A stretch of DNA of 64,000 nucleotides, taken from the NCBI RefSeq assembly GCF_020080835.1, contig NC_058166.1, positions 12,983,043-13,047,042 on the forward strand, read 5' to 3'. The stretch comes from Cotesia glomerata (taxonomy: Eukaryota > Arthropoda > Insecta > Hymenoptera > Braconidae). This document shows positions 23,761 through 33,975 of this stretch, in pieces (positions within the stretch are counted from its first letter, which is position 1; every line of letters begins with the position of its first letter). The translations under genes were made by a program, and so were the position numbers. A model generated the notes under the pieces. That model did no database searches. It saw only the letters and a program-made list of their open reading frames with translations, and was not told the DNA's origin.

Positions 23761-26700
23761 AAGCCCTAAAACTAAATAATTTTCATTTTTAAATTCAAGA
23801 CTTCAAACTTAATTCTCTACAAAAGAGATAATTCAATGATTATGCACCACCTGTCGGGAATTTTCAATACTATTTTGGGCGCAAAATTATGTATGGGCAT
23901 ATAGTACCATATCAGGCTATACATGGAATAATCAAATTTTTTAATATGGCCATATATGGATATCAGCCCATATTAGAAAATTTTTTCACGAAAATTGTCT
24001 CTATTTTTATTTCACTGGTAGGACCATAAAGATGGATAATTAATTAATTATTAAGATAAAATAAAACATAAACACATCTGATGACTAAAAAACAACATTT
24101 TGTTTGATTTATTTGAAAAAAATTTAATGGATGTCAATTAGTCTGTTTGTATGTGTCTTCTTTGTAAACACTTTAGCTGTCAAAATATTTGATGTATTGA
24201 CACCCTTTTTTTTATCAGTTTTAGAATGACTCCGAACAGTAGCTGTTTTAAAATAGCTATTTTATTCGGTATTTTTTAGTTATAATTAATAAAAAAAAAT
24301 AAAATATTGAGACTTTTTGTGTGTCTACGTTTGTGTATAAATAATATTTAGTCTCAGACCGCTTATGTGTGTTATTAATCAATTGATTTATAGTTTTAGT
24401 ACATGCGTTTTATATTTATCATCTGAGCAGGGAAAATGCAAAACATTTGAAATGAAAATTACGTCACTATTTGTATAATTATTCTTACACGTTCTTAAAA
24501 CGACACATTTTTTGTTTTTTTTATAATTAAAAATTTTTTTTTATCAGTTATCAAAGATCTTTTTTCTTTTTCCTGTTTTACTTTGTAATTTAGAAATTTT
24601 ATTTTATTAAAAACTGAATGAACGTTCTTCAACGTAACATTCTCTTGCCGTATCGAATTTTTCATCTAACAAATTCTTAAACCAAAAATAATACACCAGA
24701 AAAGTGTTTGGTTTCATTATTTTAACTCATGAAAAATGAAGATATTAATCAGTGTCATCAACTCACCACTTAATATGATCTATTTTTAATAATATATCGA
24801 AATTAAAAATTCAATTTAATATCTCGCGCCTCTCTTCTGAAGAACTTGCTCAATTAATCATGTTGTCTGCCTATTTCGTCTTTAATTAACATAAAAGAAA
24901 TTTTGAGAAAATAATTATCCAATTTTTCAGTAGTGGATAATTGTTTTAAAATTATGCAATCATTTTGCTCTGATAATAATCATTCAATTACCGCGACAAA
25001 TTGCTTATTTAATTAAAATAAATTACTAATTAATTACCGAACCATTAACATGATGATTTTTTATACCAATTAGTTTTGATGTTATGATATACACTCCACG
25101 AGATTCATATCATTTCTCAACAATTTATAAGCGTAATTAACACGTTTAACTTTATGTTTAATACTTCAATTAATATTCTTCAATTTTATTTTCATTGAAT
25201 TTAATTATTAACAAATGTCTTCATTAATTATTCTTCAAGTTATAATAAATAAAAAATACTTTTAACAATAAATTTTTTTATTATATACCAAAATTAAATT
25301 CAAACTCCGCTATTTTGTTATTTATCAATAAATATTAATCTCCATAGCTGATGCAATAACCACTTATATATTGAACGTAAATAATTTTAGTTTTTGTATT
25401 TTAGATGAACCGTCATCAAGTTATCATATACGTCAGCGATATACCAACTTTTGGAGGAGCTCCGTTCGCCCGTTGTTTAATCATAAAAAATTTAAGAGAA
25501 AAATTTTTTCTCTTAATATTTTCTAATGTTTTCTTATTATTATTTTTTTTTATATTTTCTTTATCAATTTTTTTTTACAAAAAAAAATGATCGATTTATA
25601 TTTTTTTTTAAATTTGAATTTGATTATTCTTAAAAAGTTCAAAAATTTTTTATCGGATAAAGATCTACAATGTTAAACTGTAAATCTATTATAAATTATT
25701 ATAATACATTAAAATTCTACCATTAATATTAAAAGGGCCTGAAAATACATTTATTTTTCACCGTAATCTTACAATAAAAGTATCTCTATCTCCGGTCACT
25801 TATATAAAGGGCCACCCAATTTAAATTAATCCCTTTAAAACGTGACAAATTTCTAAACTAACAAAAATCCGCAGTAACAATTGTATAACTGTTCTATATC
25901 ATAAATAATAAACAAGCTATCATTCTTTCAAATATAGATCGATCAATTTCCACATCGACGAATATTAATAATCAATCAGCATTAATTTATTAAAAAACTT
26001 TCATTCAATATCAATAAACATACATTACAAACCGAGTTGTCAATAAAATATTTCAACTAGATCATATCATTTGTCATTTGTCATTGCGTCGATTGCACAC
26101 AGGCATTAAATAAAACTAAAAGGAAAGACATTTCTTTCGAACGAAATTAAATTGTTCAAACATAAGATTTCTAATCAACGAAAACAATCTGCTCTCGTAC
26201 TAATAACCAAACAAATATTTATCAGACCAGACGTGTCCCACAATCCTATATTATAAAACTTTTCCTATTTTTTGCCCTTACTGAAGTATTGCCCTCGAAT
26301 ATATTGCGACACTCACATTACGAAAGTGACTATTTGATATAACAATAGTTTGTCCGGAATAATTATTTACGATAACTATCTTTATTTATTAGTATCTATA
26401 CTAATAAATAAATCTATATAGTTTTTCATCTTCGTTTCGTCACAACTAATTAATTACCTTCCCAATTAGGGAGAAATTTTTTGTAATGTAGTAAAAAAAT
26501 ACACTGACTTAAACTCAGGGCAATTTTTACGAATATTGAATCATATCTGCAAACAAAATATTAATTTATAAATCAAAAAAAGAATTGTAAGATAAAAATA
26601 GCAACGTCGAGTGTTAATTAACATTTTTTTTTTCGAACATTTAAACTTTAAAAGTTAACATTAATAATTAATATTGTTGAACTGATTACATAGTATCCAT

Positions 26701-26783
26701 AAGTAAATATTGTTGATACCACTACTGGAATAAACGTCAATATTATAGCTGTGTATAACACCAGATTCGCATAATTCATCTCT
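23761..26783. other. AT-rich intergenic DNA, no gene recognised
   Basis: CATATATGG-type degenerate motifs at 23890-23980 resemble those at 12680-13080. The 61-codon ORF at 25405-25590 begins after an acceptor-like TATTTTAG and is locally less AT-rich, but I recognise no family in it and do not call it. Confidence 0.4.
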
Positions 26784-27720
26784 TTTTAGTAGATTTCATA
26801 TAGAAATCTAACTACAGTAGCGCTCAAAAGTATTTTGACAAATATATTTAATGGTTTAATTAAAAATAAATATGAAACACAATAATCATTTATTTATTTT
26901 TTAACAGCTTTTTGAATAATCTATTGAATAGTGTCAAAGTGGTCCTTGTTCGTAACAAAAGAAAGTTTAATTTTTAAAATATTAGGAAAATGGTAGCACC
27001 AAAGTATTTTGACATTGCTGAAGAAAACTAACGCATAATGTTGTGAAAATACTTATGAGCGCTACTGTATTGCATTGGTCCTCATGACGCAACTTTTAAA
27101 AAATTTTGCTGTATTCCGATTTAACCCGACGAACTGAATCATAAAATACATATGGTTCAAAAGTTTGTATATGCATTATATATGTATTTATATACGTATA
27201 TATATGGGATAGAACGCGGCTTGTCACGACGATGGTGTCTACAATTCACAACAGATCTTTACGAAACTCAGTACATTTATGCTACAGATAAATACAACGG
27301 TCAAGTTCAAATATGAGCTTAATCAGTCATGCAGTTTTAAAATTACAGGATTTTTTAATTTTTAAAATCCTAAAAATACACTTTTTTACAGTTTATTTAT
27401 CAAATAACTTTTGAATGCGACATTGTATTGAATTTCTGTAAAAATATACCTGAAAGCTCTTTGAATAAGCTTTAATTTTTATATGTTATTGTATATGTCA
27501 AATAAAAATTACATTCAAATCTGCTATCTTTTTATGAAATTTACCGTTGCATTGGTTTTTTTCCCCGAAATTACTGAAATTTTTAAACTTTTAATTGATT
27601 AAACTCCCGAGTCGAAAAGTTTCAGCATTACTCTGAACTGTATAAGCTGATAGCCATCTCCTTTAAACTTATTTTTATTGAAGTATGAAATATACTTCCA
27701 TTTCGACTGCCGAATGGCCG
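26784..27720. repeat. Repeat family R, copy 1 (TAGATTTC...CCGAATGGC), split by a MITE
   Basis: Starts with TTTAGTAGATTTC/AGAAATCTA and ends near TTTCGACTGCCGAATGGCCG. Homologous to 41785-42700 along its length, sharing for example AGAACGCGGCTTGT and TTGCATTGGTCCT. It is interrupted by the Tc1-type MITE at 26815-27067. Non-coding; class unknown. Confidence 0.65.
26815..27067. mobile_element. Tc1/mariner-type MITE, copy 2, inside repeat R
   Basis: CAGTAGCGCTCAAAAGTATT at the left and the inverse ending GAGCGCTACTG at the right, flanked by TA on both sides (26813-26814, 27068-27069). The uninterrupted sequence AATCTATCTATTGCATTGGT at 41810 shows the empty target. CAGT-start ends, TA duplication and length of about 250 bp are typical of internally deleted Tc1/mariner elements. 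Confidence 0.82.
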
Positions 27721-28991
27721 TTTTTTAATTCTTAAATTCTCATTACAATTAAGTCACCTATTACTTTGCAACAATTATCATAACAATATTTATCATGGCA
27801 ACAGTTTCCATGTTAATTGAAAAAAGGTCATTAATTATCGTGGAAAAGTAATAACAATAAAAAAGCCTCATCAATTTTTTAATAAAACACTTTCTCATAC
27901 ACAAAGAAAAAATGTATTTAAAAAAAAATTAGCAATGTTGTAATAAGAAATAAATTTAACGAAAATTTTCAACGATTTTATATTTTAGCTAAAGAAATAA
28001 ACATTTTTCCAACAGTAACTTTCTTGTTAAGAAAAAGTTTTCTAGTTTTGGGAAAAAACAATTTTAGTTATTTATCTAAAATTGTTTTCTTAGTAACAAG
28101 AAAGTTACTGTGTGAAAAATTTTAATTTCTTCAACTAAGAAATAAAATTGCTTAAAATTTTCAACAAATTAATTTCTTATCACAATTCCAATTTTTCTCA
28201 AAATAAATTTTTTCTTTCAATTTATTTCAAAAGAAAACTAACTCATTAACTGTCCACGAAGTACACAATAGATACACAGAAGACCTAAAGCAAAAGTCAG
28301 TGTGTTCAGCCAAGTAAAAAAAATAATTATAAATAATTAGCATTCATACTCTATTTACGTGTTTATTGATTGAGGATACTGGTCACCAGAGTTTAAATGA
28401 CTCAGAGATTAATCAACATTCCATTGATGATCACCTTGGAACCGCCCATCGCCCGTAACAAGATCCTTACAACTAATTTTTATAAAAAAGTGGCAGTAGG
28501 TCTACGTCATCAGCTGATCCATTAGGCCACCGGCTTTGTCATGAATTTTTTTTACCATCACTCTTACTATTACCGATACGTTACCGGGCTCATGTATTTT
28601 TACTTTTACGTCATCTGGATTGGAGTTTTTACTTTAAATAAAAGACCGTGAAAAAACGCCTGCGTGCTCTAAATTCGAGCCGAAATATTAAAAGTGAAAA
28701 TACTCCCTCTCAGAAAATCTTTTTTACTATTGTGCGCGATATTGTTGTGTGTAACCAAACCGGCCTTCGAGAGCCGGACACTCCCGCTGCCACATTTAAT
28801 TCGGTAATGAGTACTAGCACTAGCTTGGTGGGAAAAAACATAAATGAAATTACTTATGATTATGACGGAGACCTTGAATTACACAACCGATGGACACTTA
28901 TTGGGGGTAAGCTTGAGATTACGCATTTTATTGGGTGTCTCTAGGAGTAACTTTACCTGCTACTACCATCTACAAGTTCTTTCTGAGGGAG
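27721..28991. other. Intergenic DNA upstream of cuticle gene C
   Basis: Holds the foldback element at 27900-28219. From 28260 to 28990 composition is less AT-rich than the surroundings, which fits a promoter-proximal control region. The 98-codon ORF at 28648-28944 has no start context, splice signals or family resemblance. Confidence 0.4.
27900..28219. mobile_element. Foldback MITE (CACAAAGAAA end), relative of 52385-52706
   Basis: After TA (27898-27899) the element reads CACAAAGAAAAAATG. Its two halves are inverse copies, with TAACTTTCTTGTTAAGAAAA near the centre mirrored by AACAAGAAAGTTACTG. The right end is AATTTTTTCTTTCA, without an obvious TA. The interior is collinear with the element at 52385-52706. 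Confidence 0.6.
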
Positions 28992-29030
28992 TATAAAAGA
29001 CCAGGTAACTTTGTACTAAAGTATCAGTTA
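28992..29030 (+). promoter_or_regulatory. TATA box and initiator of cuticle gene C
   Basis: TATAAAA at 28992 and TATCAGTT at 29022-29029, with A 29026 as predicted +1, give 34-base spacing and a 50-base 5' UTR to the ATG at 29076. The TATCAGT context is shared with genes A and B. Confidence 0.6.
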
Positions 29031-29075
29031 CTAAACAGTTACTTCTCGCTACTGAGATCATACATTAACTTTAAA

Positions 29076-29773
29076 ATGTTTAAGGTAATTGTTCAAAGTG
29101 TATGATAGTAATTATTCATTAATTTTTGTTGTTGAGTTTTTGGTTTTCATTTAAATTAAAATTTTGAAATTTTAATATTTTTTTGAATTGCGCAGCTTTT
29201 CGTTTTGGCTGCTTTGGCTGTTGCCAGTGAGGCTTCCTACGCGGATTACGACGGCTATGTTAACTCCAATGTTGGATATGGATCGTACTATGGACTTGGA
29301 CACGGACACGATGGATCTTATCAGACATTTGTTGCACCTGTAGTCGCTGATGCTCACTACCAACACGGAGTTTATGGACACGGTTACGATGGACACGATT
29401 ACGAGGGACACAATGTTTATGATCATGGATTGAACCATCATGATACTTATGTGAGTTTCTAGTTCTGCTATTTCATTTTTTACTGTCAGTCCTTTTTGAT
29501 TAATATTTTTATTTATATAATTCAAAACATATTTATAACTTTTATTTTTTATTAATCTAAGTGAAAAAATTTCAAAATTAATTTTTTAATAAATATTCAA
29601 TTGTTGAATTATCAAATTTTTTAATTCAAGAATTTTTTTGTGAATATACATTGAAATGATCAACAGAAAACAATTTTTTAATTTTTAATTTTGTAAATAT
29701 ATTCTACGTTTTTATTTTTTTTTAATTAGTATTTGTTCAATTATAAAATTTTTTAATTCAAGAATTTTTTGCC

Positions 29774-29825
<52 letters not shown>

Positions 29826-30755
29826 TAAATAAAAAAGAATGAAGTGAAATTTATAATTTGGTATTTTCACCTGATTCTTTTTCAGTTAATTATTTTCAAG
29901 ACCTAATTTTTTCAATTTGAATAATAATGATAATAATCAGAAAAAAATTTTTGAGTACCAAAATTTTTTTTGTCAACTATCAATTCATTTCAATTAATAT
30001 TTAAAGTTTTTTTAATTTTGTTAAATTTAAAAAAGTGAAACATCAAAATTTTATTTAAATAAAATATTAAGTTTATTTTTTAATAAGTCTCAATTTTTAA
30101 GCTAGAAAATATCTCTGAAAACAATTAATTAGCTTACATAAAACATTGTTTTAAATAATAGATTTTTTAAATAATTTTTTATCAAATATTTAAAGGAATT
30201 TCTGATACTGAAAATTATAAATAACTCATAATTTTTCACGTAAACTTTTTTTAATATTTGTTTTTCCATTAGAAAATTTTACTACAAATTAAAATAATTT
30301 TTAAAATCGTTTTAATATAGTCCGTAAAATAACAAAAATTTCATCACGTACAATTAATAATTATACATTTACGAAAGATTGATAAATTAATTAAACAATA
30401 TCAAAAATCAATCTAAATTCTGTTATTAATTAAAAAATAAAAAATGTTGAAATAAAAGTAAAATATAATTATCTTGTTGATAAAACAGGCACCAGCGAAG
30501 TACGCTTTCAACTACGGAGTAAACGACCCCCACACCGGTGACGTAAAAAGCCAAGAAGAAGTGCGTGAGGGTGATGTAGTTAAAGGGTCATACCGCCTGA
30601 ATGAACCCGACGGCACCATCCGCGTTGTCGAGTACACCGCGGATCCTCACAATGGATTCAACGCAGTAGTAAAAAAGATCGGACACGCTGTCCACCCTGC
30701 CCCAGTTCCCGTAGTGAAATACGTAGCCCCCGCGTATGCTCACCACGGATACTAG
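29076..30755 (+). CDS. RR-2 cuticle protein C (three exons)
   Basis: Predicted secreted chitin-binding cuticle protein of 176 residues. Exons are 29076-29084 (MFK), 29196-29450 and 30489-30755, with phase-0 introns GTAATT...GCAG and GTGAGT...ACAG. MFKLFVLAALAVASEA is a classic signal peptide across the first junction. The exon 2 region is rich in Tyr, Gly, His and Asp, with several GHG/GHD motifs. Exon 3 has the RR-2 domain (about residues 92-150): YAFNYGVNDPHTGD, KSQEEVREGDVVKGSY, YTADPHNGFNAVVKK. It ends with a Pro/Val/Tyr/His tail. The 1.04-kb second intron contains an (AAT)n microsatellite. Poly(A) signal candidate AATAAA at 30902. Closest relative in the window is gene B. Confidence 0.9.
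29777..29825. repeat. (AAT)n microsatellite in intron 2 of cuticle gene C
   Basis: About sixteen uninterrupted AAT units. Confidence 0.9.
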
Positions 30756-31336
30756 GATACATTAAATTAAATTTAATTAACTTGATTAAGTAAAATAATT
30801 ACATCAGCTCGTCTGCATAATTTCGACTGGCCCAGATGTGTTCATCCAATTATTAAAGAATACTCTCACTTTTAAATTTATATCAATTAAAGTTATCACT
30901 GAATAAATTATTTTACTTAAATAAACAATTACTTTATTTCTTACCTAATTCCTTAATTTTTTATTTTTATTTACATCTGCTTATAAATTATATGTAGTAA
31001 GCGCAAGTAAAAAAAAACTTTTCATATAATCGATGGCTGACACCTAAAAGTACTTAACAGTTTTAAATTCTGCGTTAAAAAATAACCATAACAATGAAAA
31101 TAATTTAAATTCACGTTGAAGTATCATTATTATCGACTGAATAAAAAAAAATTTTTTTTAAAGACTAGAAAATTGCAGTTTCTACACTGAAAAAAAAAAT
31201 TGGTTGAAATCAAGAGAAAAATTTTTGAACCAAAAAAATAATTTTTACATAGTTTTAAAATAGTTATTTTCGATACGTATGCGCAAAGGTAGGTATTTTG
31301 GTAAGCTTGAAGTGACGTCACGAGGCTGAGATTATG
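30756..31336. other. 3' flank of cuticle gene C, AT-rich
   Basis: Poly(A) signal candidates at 30902 and 30920. At 31176 TACACTGAAAAAAAAAATTG looks like one end of a CACxGAAA-type element whose other end I cannot place. No further gene seen. Confidence 0.4.
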
Positions 31337-31424
31337 AGTGCATTCTCAACAAAACCAAGTACGTTGTTATCGGTCGAGCGAAGCGAGACCAGATAAAACG
31401 TACGAGGTTTTGTTGAGAATGTAT
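31337..31424. repeat. Small hairpin with CATTCTCAACAAAACC arms
   Basis: CATTCTCAACAAAACC is mirrored by GGTTTTGTTGAGAATG around a 50-base centre containing CGAGCGAAGCGAG. It abuts the larger foldback at 31428 and may be part of the same compound element. Sequence just upstream (TTTTGGTAAGCTTGAAGTGA) has an inverted relative near 33450. Confidence 0.5.
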
Positions 31425-31427
31425 TTA

Positions 31428-31882
31428 TCCTACAAAAAACAGTTTCACTGTAAACCGTCGCGCCGAGTACACGTTCAACTATTGTTACAAACTATAATGA
31501 TTTGATTTTTACAAAAAACTATTAAATCAAAAAAAAAAAAAAAACCAAGTACAAAAAATTTTTTAGATTAAAAAAGCGCCAAAGACAGTAAATATTAAGG
31601 AAAAAAATTTAATGTACTTGGTGTGCATTATAATTCACACTACTAATATCAATTTGAAAAACTGTGGGTAATCAAAGTATTCGAATGATGCACACCAAGT
31701 ACATTAAATTTTTTTCCTTAATATTTACTGTCTTTGGCGCTTTTTAATCTAAAAAATTTTTGTACTTGGTTTTTTTTTTTTTGATTTAATAATTTTTGTA
31801 AAAATCAAATCATTATAGTTTGTAACAATAGTTGAACGTGTACTCGGCGCGACGGTTTACAGTGAAACTGTTTTTTGTAGGA
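31428..31882. mobile_element. Foldback element with ~195-bp near-perfect arms
   Basis: The left arm (31428-31628) and right arm (31688-31882) are almost exact inverse copies around a 59-base centre. The outer part, ACAGTTTCACTGTAAACC then GTCGCGCCGAGTACACG, is clearly related to the ends of the repeat at 35043, 38888 and 54524 (ACAGTTTCACTG, TCGCGCCAAGTCCACG). The arms are so alike that the insertion, or conversion between arms, must be recent. Confidence 0.75.
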
Positions 31883-32135
31883 TATCTCTTTTTTTTGTCA
31901 AGAATATATTAAGTGACATAATCACATATTTTATCAAAATTTTTAAATTCCAAATATGTACCCCTTAAATAATTCAGATAATTTTTTATTCATGAATTTT
32001 TGTAATAATTTAGAAACAAACGAAATTATTACAATACTTTTACTTTGAATGACTAGCGTGACTGACCAATGTGATATCTTTGTATTGTTTTTGAATTTTT
32101 TAATAGCTTCTATTGATAATATGATTTGTATCGTA

Positions 32136-32930
32136 AGGTAAAGTACCCAGTACTTGAACACTCATAAAAATAGGACTAGTACTTGAACAGACTTTTGGAA
32201 TTGTTGAAATACAAAATCCGTATATTTATCATAAGTAATATGCGCATGTTATAATTATTTAATGATACAATAATTCATTTCTGTAAGTTTTTTCAATTAT
32301 ATATCAGAACAATTATATTTTAGTTAGCCGATAGATGCTATTTTTTTTTCATGAAAAAGGTATACCTTAACCGTATACTAAACCGTAAACCGAACAATCA
32401 GTAAAAAAAACCGGTATATCATCATTTTAAGTAAAAAACATTGTACCACCTAATGAATAGTCTTTTCTAAAAAATACGTATTTTTTGCAAAGACATAAGC
32501 TATGATTTTTATATTAAATTTTAGCGTCTAACTATACCTCCAGATTTTCAAAGTGGTACCCAAAACTTGAACAAGCTGGGGCCGTATAATTTTAACAGCA
32601 CTCTCATCTCTAATAGGTTTATAAACGAGTGATCAGCATTATGGTTTTTATTAATTACTGCAAATTTAATGAGTTTTATAGCTAAAAATTTGTGTAGTTG
32701 AAAATTATTGAACGTCTTGAATTGAGTTTTTTTTATTTATAATTGAAAATTTGCTTTGTCATTCATAAAAAATGTAATTAAAAAAATTAAATACAAATAT
32801 TTCTCATTTTTAAATGAACATATTATATATTGATAGTATTATTTTGAATATTAAACAAAACAAAATATGTTACAATTCTTTTGATATTTCCATATATATT
32901 TTATTAGCTCAACTACTGGGTCCTTTACCT
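32136..32930. mobile_element. TA-flanked element with AGGTAAAGTACCC ends
   Basis: Starts AGGTAAAGTACCCAGTACTT and ends with the imperfect inverse CTACTGGGTCCTTTACCT, flanked by TA at 32134-32135 and 32931-32932. Subterminal copies of AGTACTTGAACA follow. The 795-bp interior is AT-rich and non-coding. It belongs with 13263, 35511 and 50079 by its termini. Confidence 0.72.
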
Positions 32931-33975
32931 TACATATAAACTATCACTACAGTTAAGATTTTTAAAATACAGTGGTAATGGTTTTGCGGCTCTACCTACT
33001 GTCGTATGTCGAAATTCTAAACTAAATACCAACTACTTATGAGCGCTAAGTTTAGTATATTTAGTATACTAACTACTGATGGTAGAATAACAGGTTAATA
33101 AGTAGTGCCAACTTCGAAATAACAATATTCGCCCTAAATTTGTAAAATCTCTCGTAGAATCGAAAACAGGCGCAAGCAAAAATTTTCAAACTTGAGATAA
33201 ATTAAATAATTGTTAAAACCCAATAATTTTTTGTAATATATGCATAATTCGTTAAAAGAAACTTATTAACAATGGTCTAAAGTGTTATTCTCTTAGCAAT
33301 AATAGAAAAATATAGAGCTAAATATATGAGGAGGTTATGTTGACATATGATTAGAGAATAGAGACACAGTGTCTCTCGCCATATGTTGGACATGTACTCG
33401 GCGCGAGACACTGTCGTGTCTCCGGATAATCTCAGACGAGTGTCATCACTTCAAGTTTATTACCAAAATGCCAACTTTTGCGGATTTGTATCGAACAAAA
33501 TTTTTTGTAATAGCAACGGCGAAACTCGGATTTGAGAGGATGCAAATAAAATTTTATTCATTTATGAACTGTCACACGTAAATAAATGACAAACTAAAAT
33601 ATTAGTAAAATTGTTTACAAGAATCGACTTGTCGCCAAGATTTTTTTTTTTCGATTTATACTCTCCCTGGCGGTGGATTGTAGGAAATAAACGAAACTAA
33701 ATATCCTTTAGTACTTTTTAGCATCCATGCGGAAATGTAGAGACAGATAAAGAGAGAGATATCACTTATCCTTACGTGTGCGTGAAAAGTTGACTCAACT
33801 ATAGATGGCCAGATATCCATCATTTTACCCCTCCTATTAACTATAGCTCGAAAATCTAAGTTTCGCGGTTGGTGTTACAAAAACTTATTTTATCATACAA
33901 GACGCTGGAAACAAAATTTTCCTCATTCTCTCAATTATATAGATAAAATATAAAATTAAAAATGAATAGACTTAC
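32931..33975. other. DNA downstream of ceramidase exon 6; no further exon found
   Basis: I searched the minus strand here for the next ceramidase exon and saw none. A small hairpin near 33361-33420 (GACACAGTGTCTC, then CTCGGCGCGAGACACTG) marks another transposon end. The ORF at 33369-33581 lies over it and is not called. Confidence 0.4.

Noticed and set aside
25405..25590. 61-codon ORF after an acceptor-like TTTTAG
   Set aside because: The second half is low-complexity Phe/Leu from poly-T; I recognise no family and no partner exon. It is on the opposite strand from ceramidase, so it cannot be the missing exon.
28648..28944. 98-codon ORF upstream of cuticle gene C
   Set aside because: No standard start, no family resemblance; lies in the probable control region of the gene at 29076.
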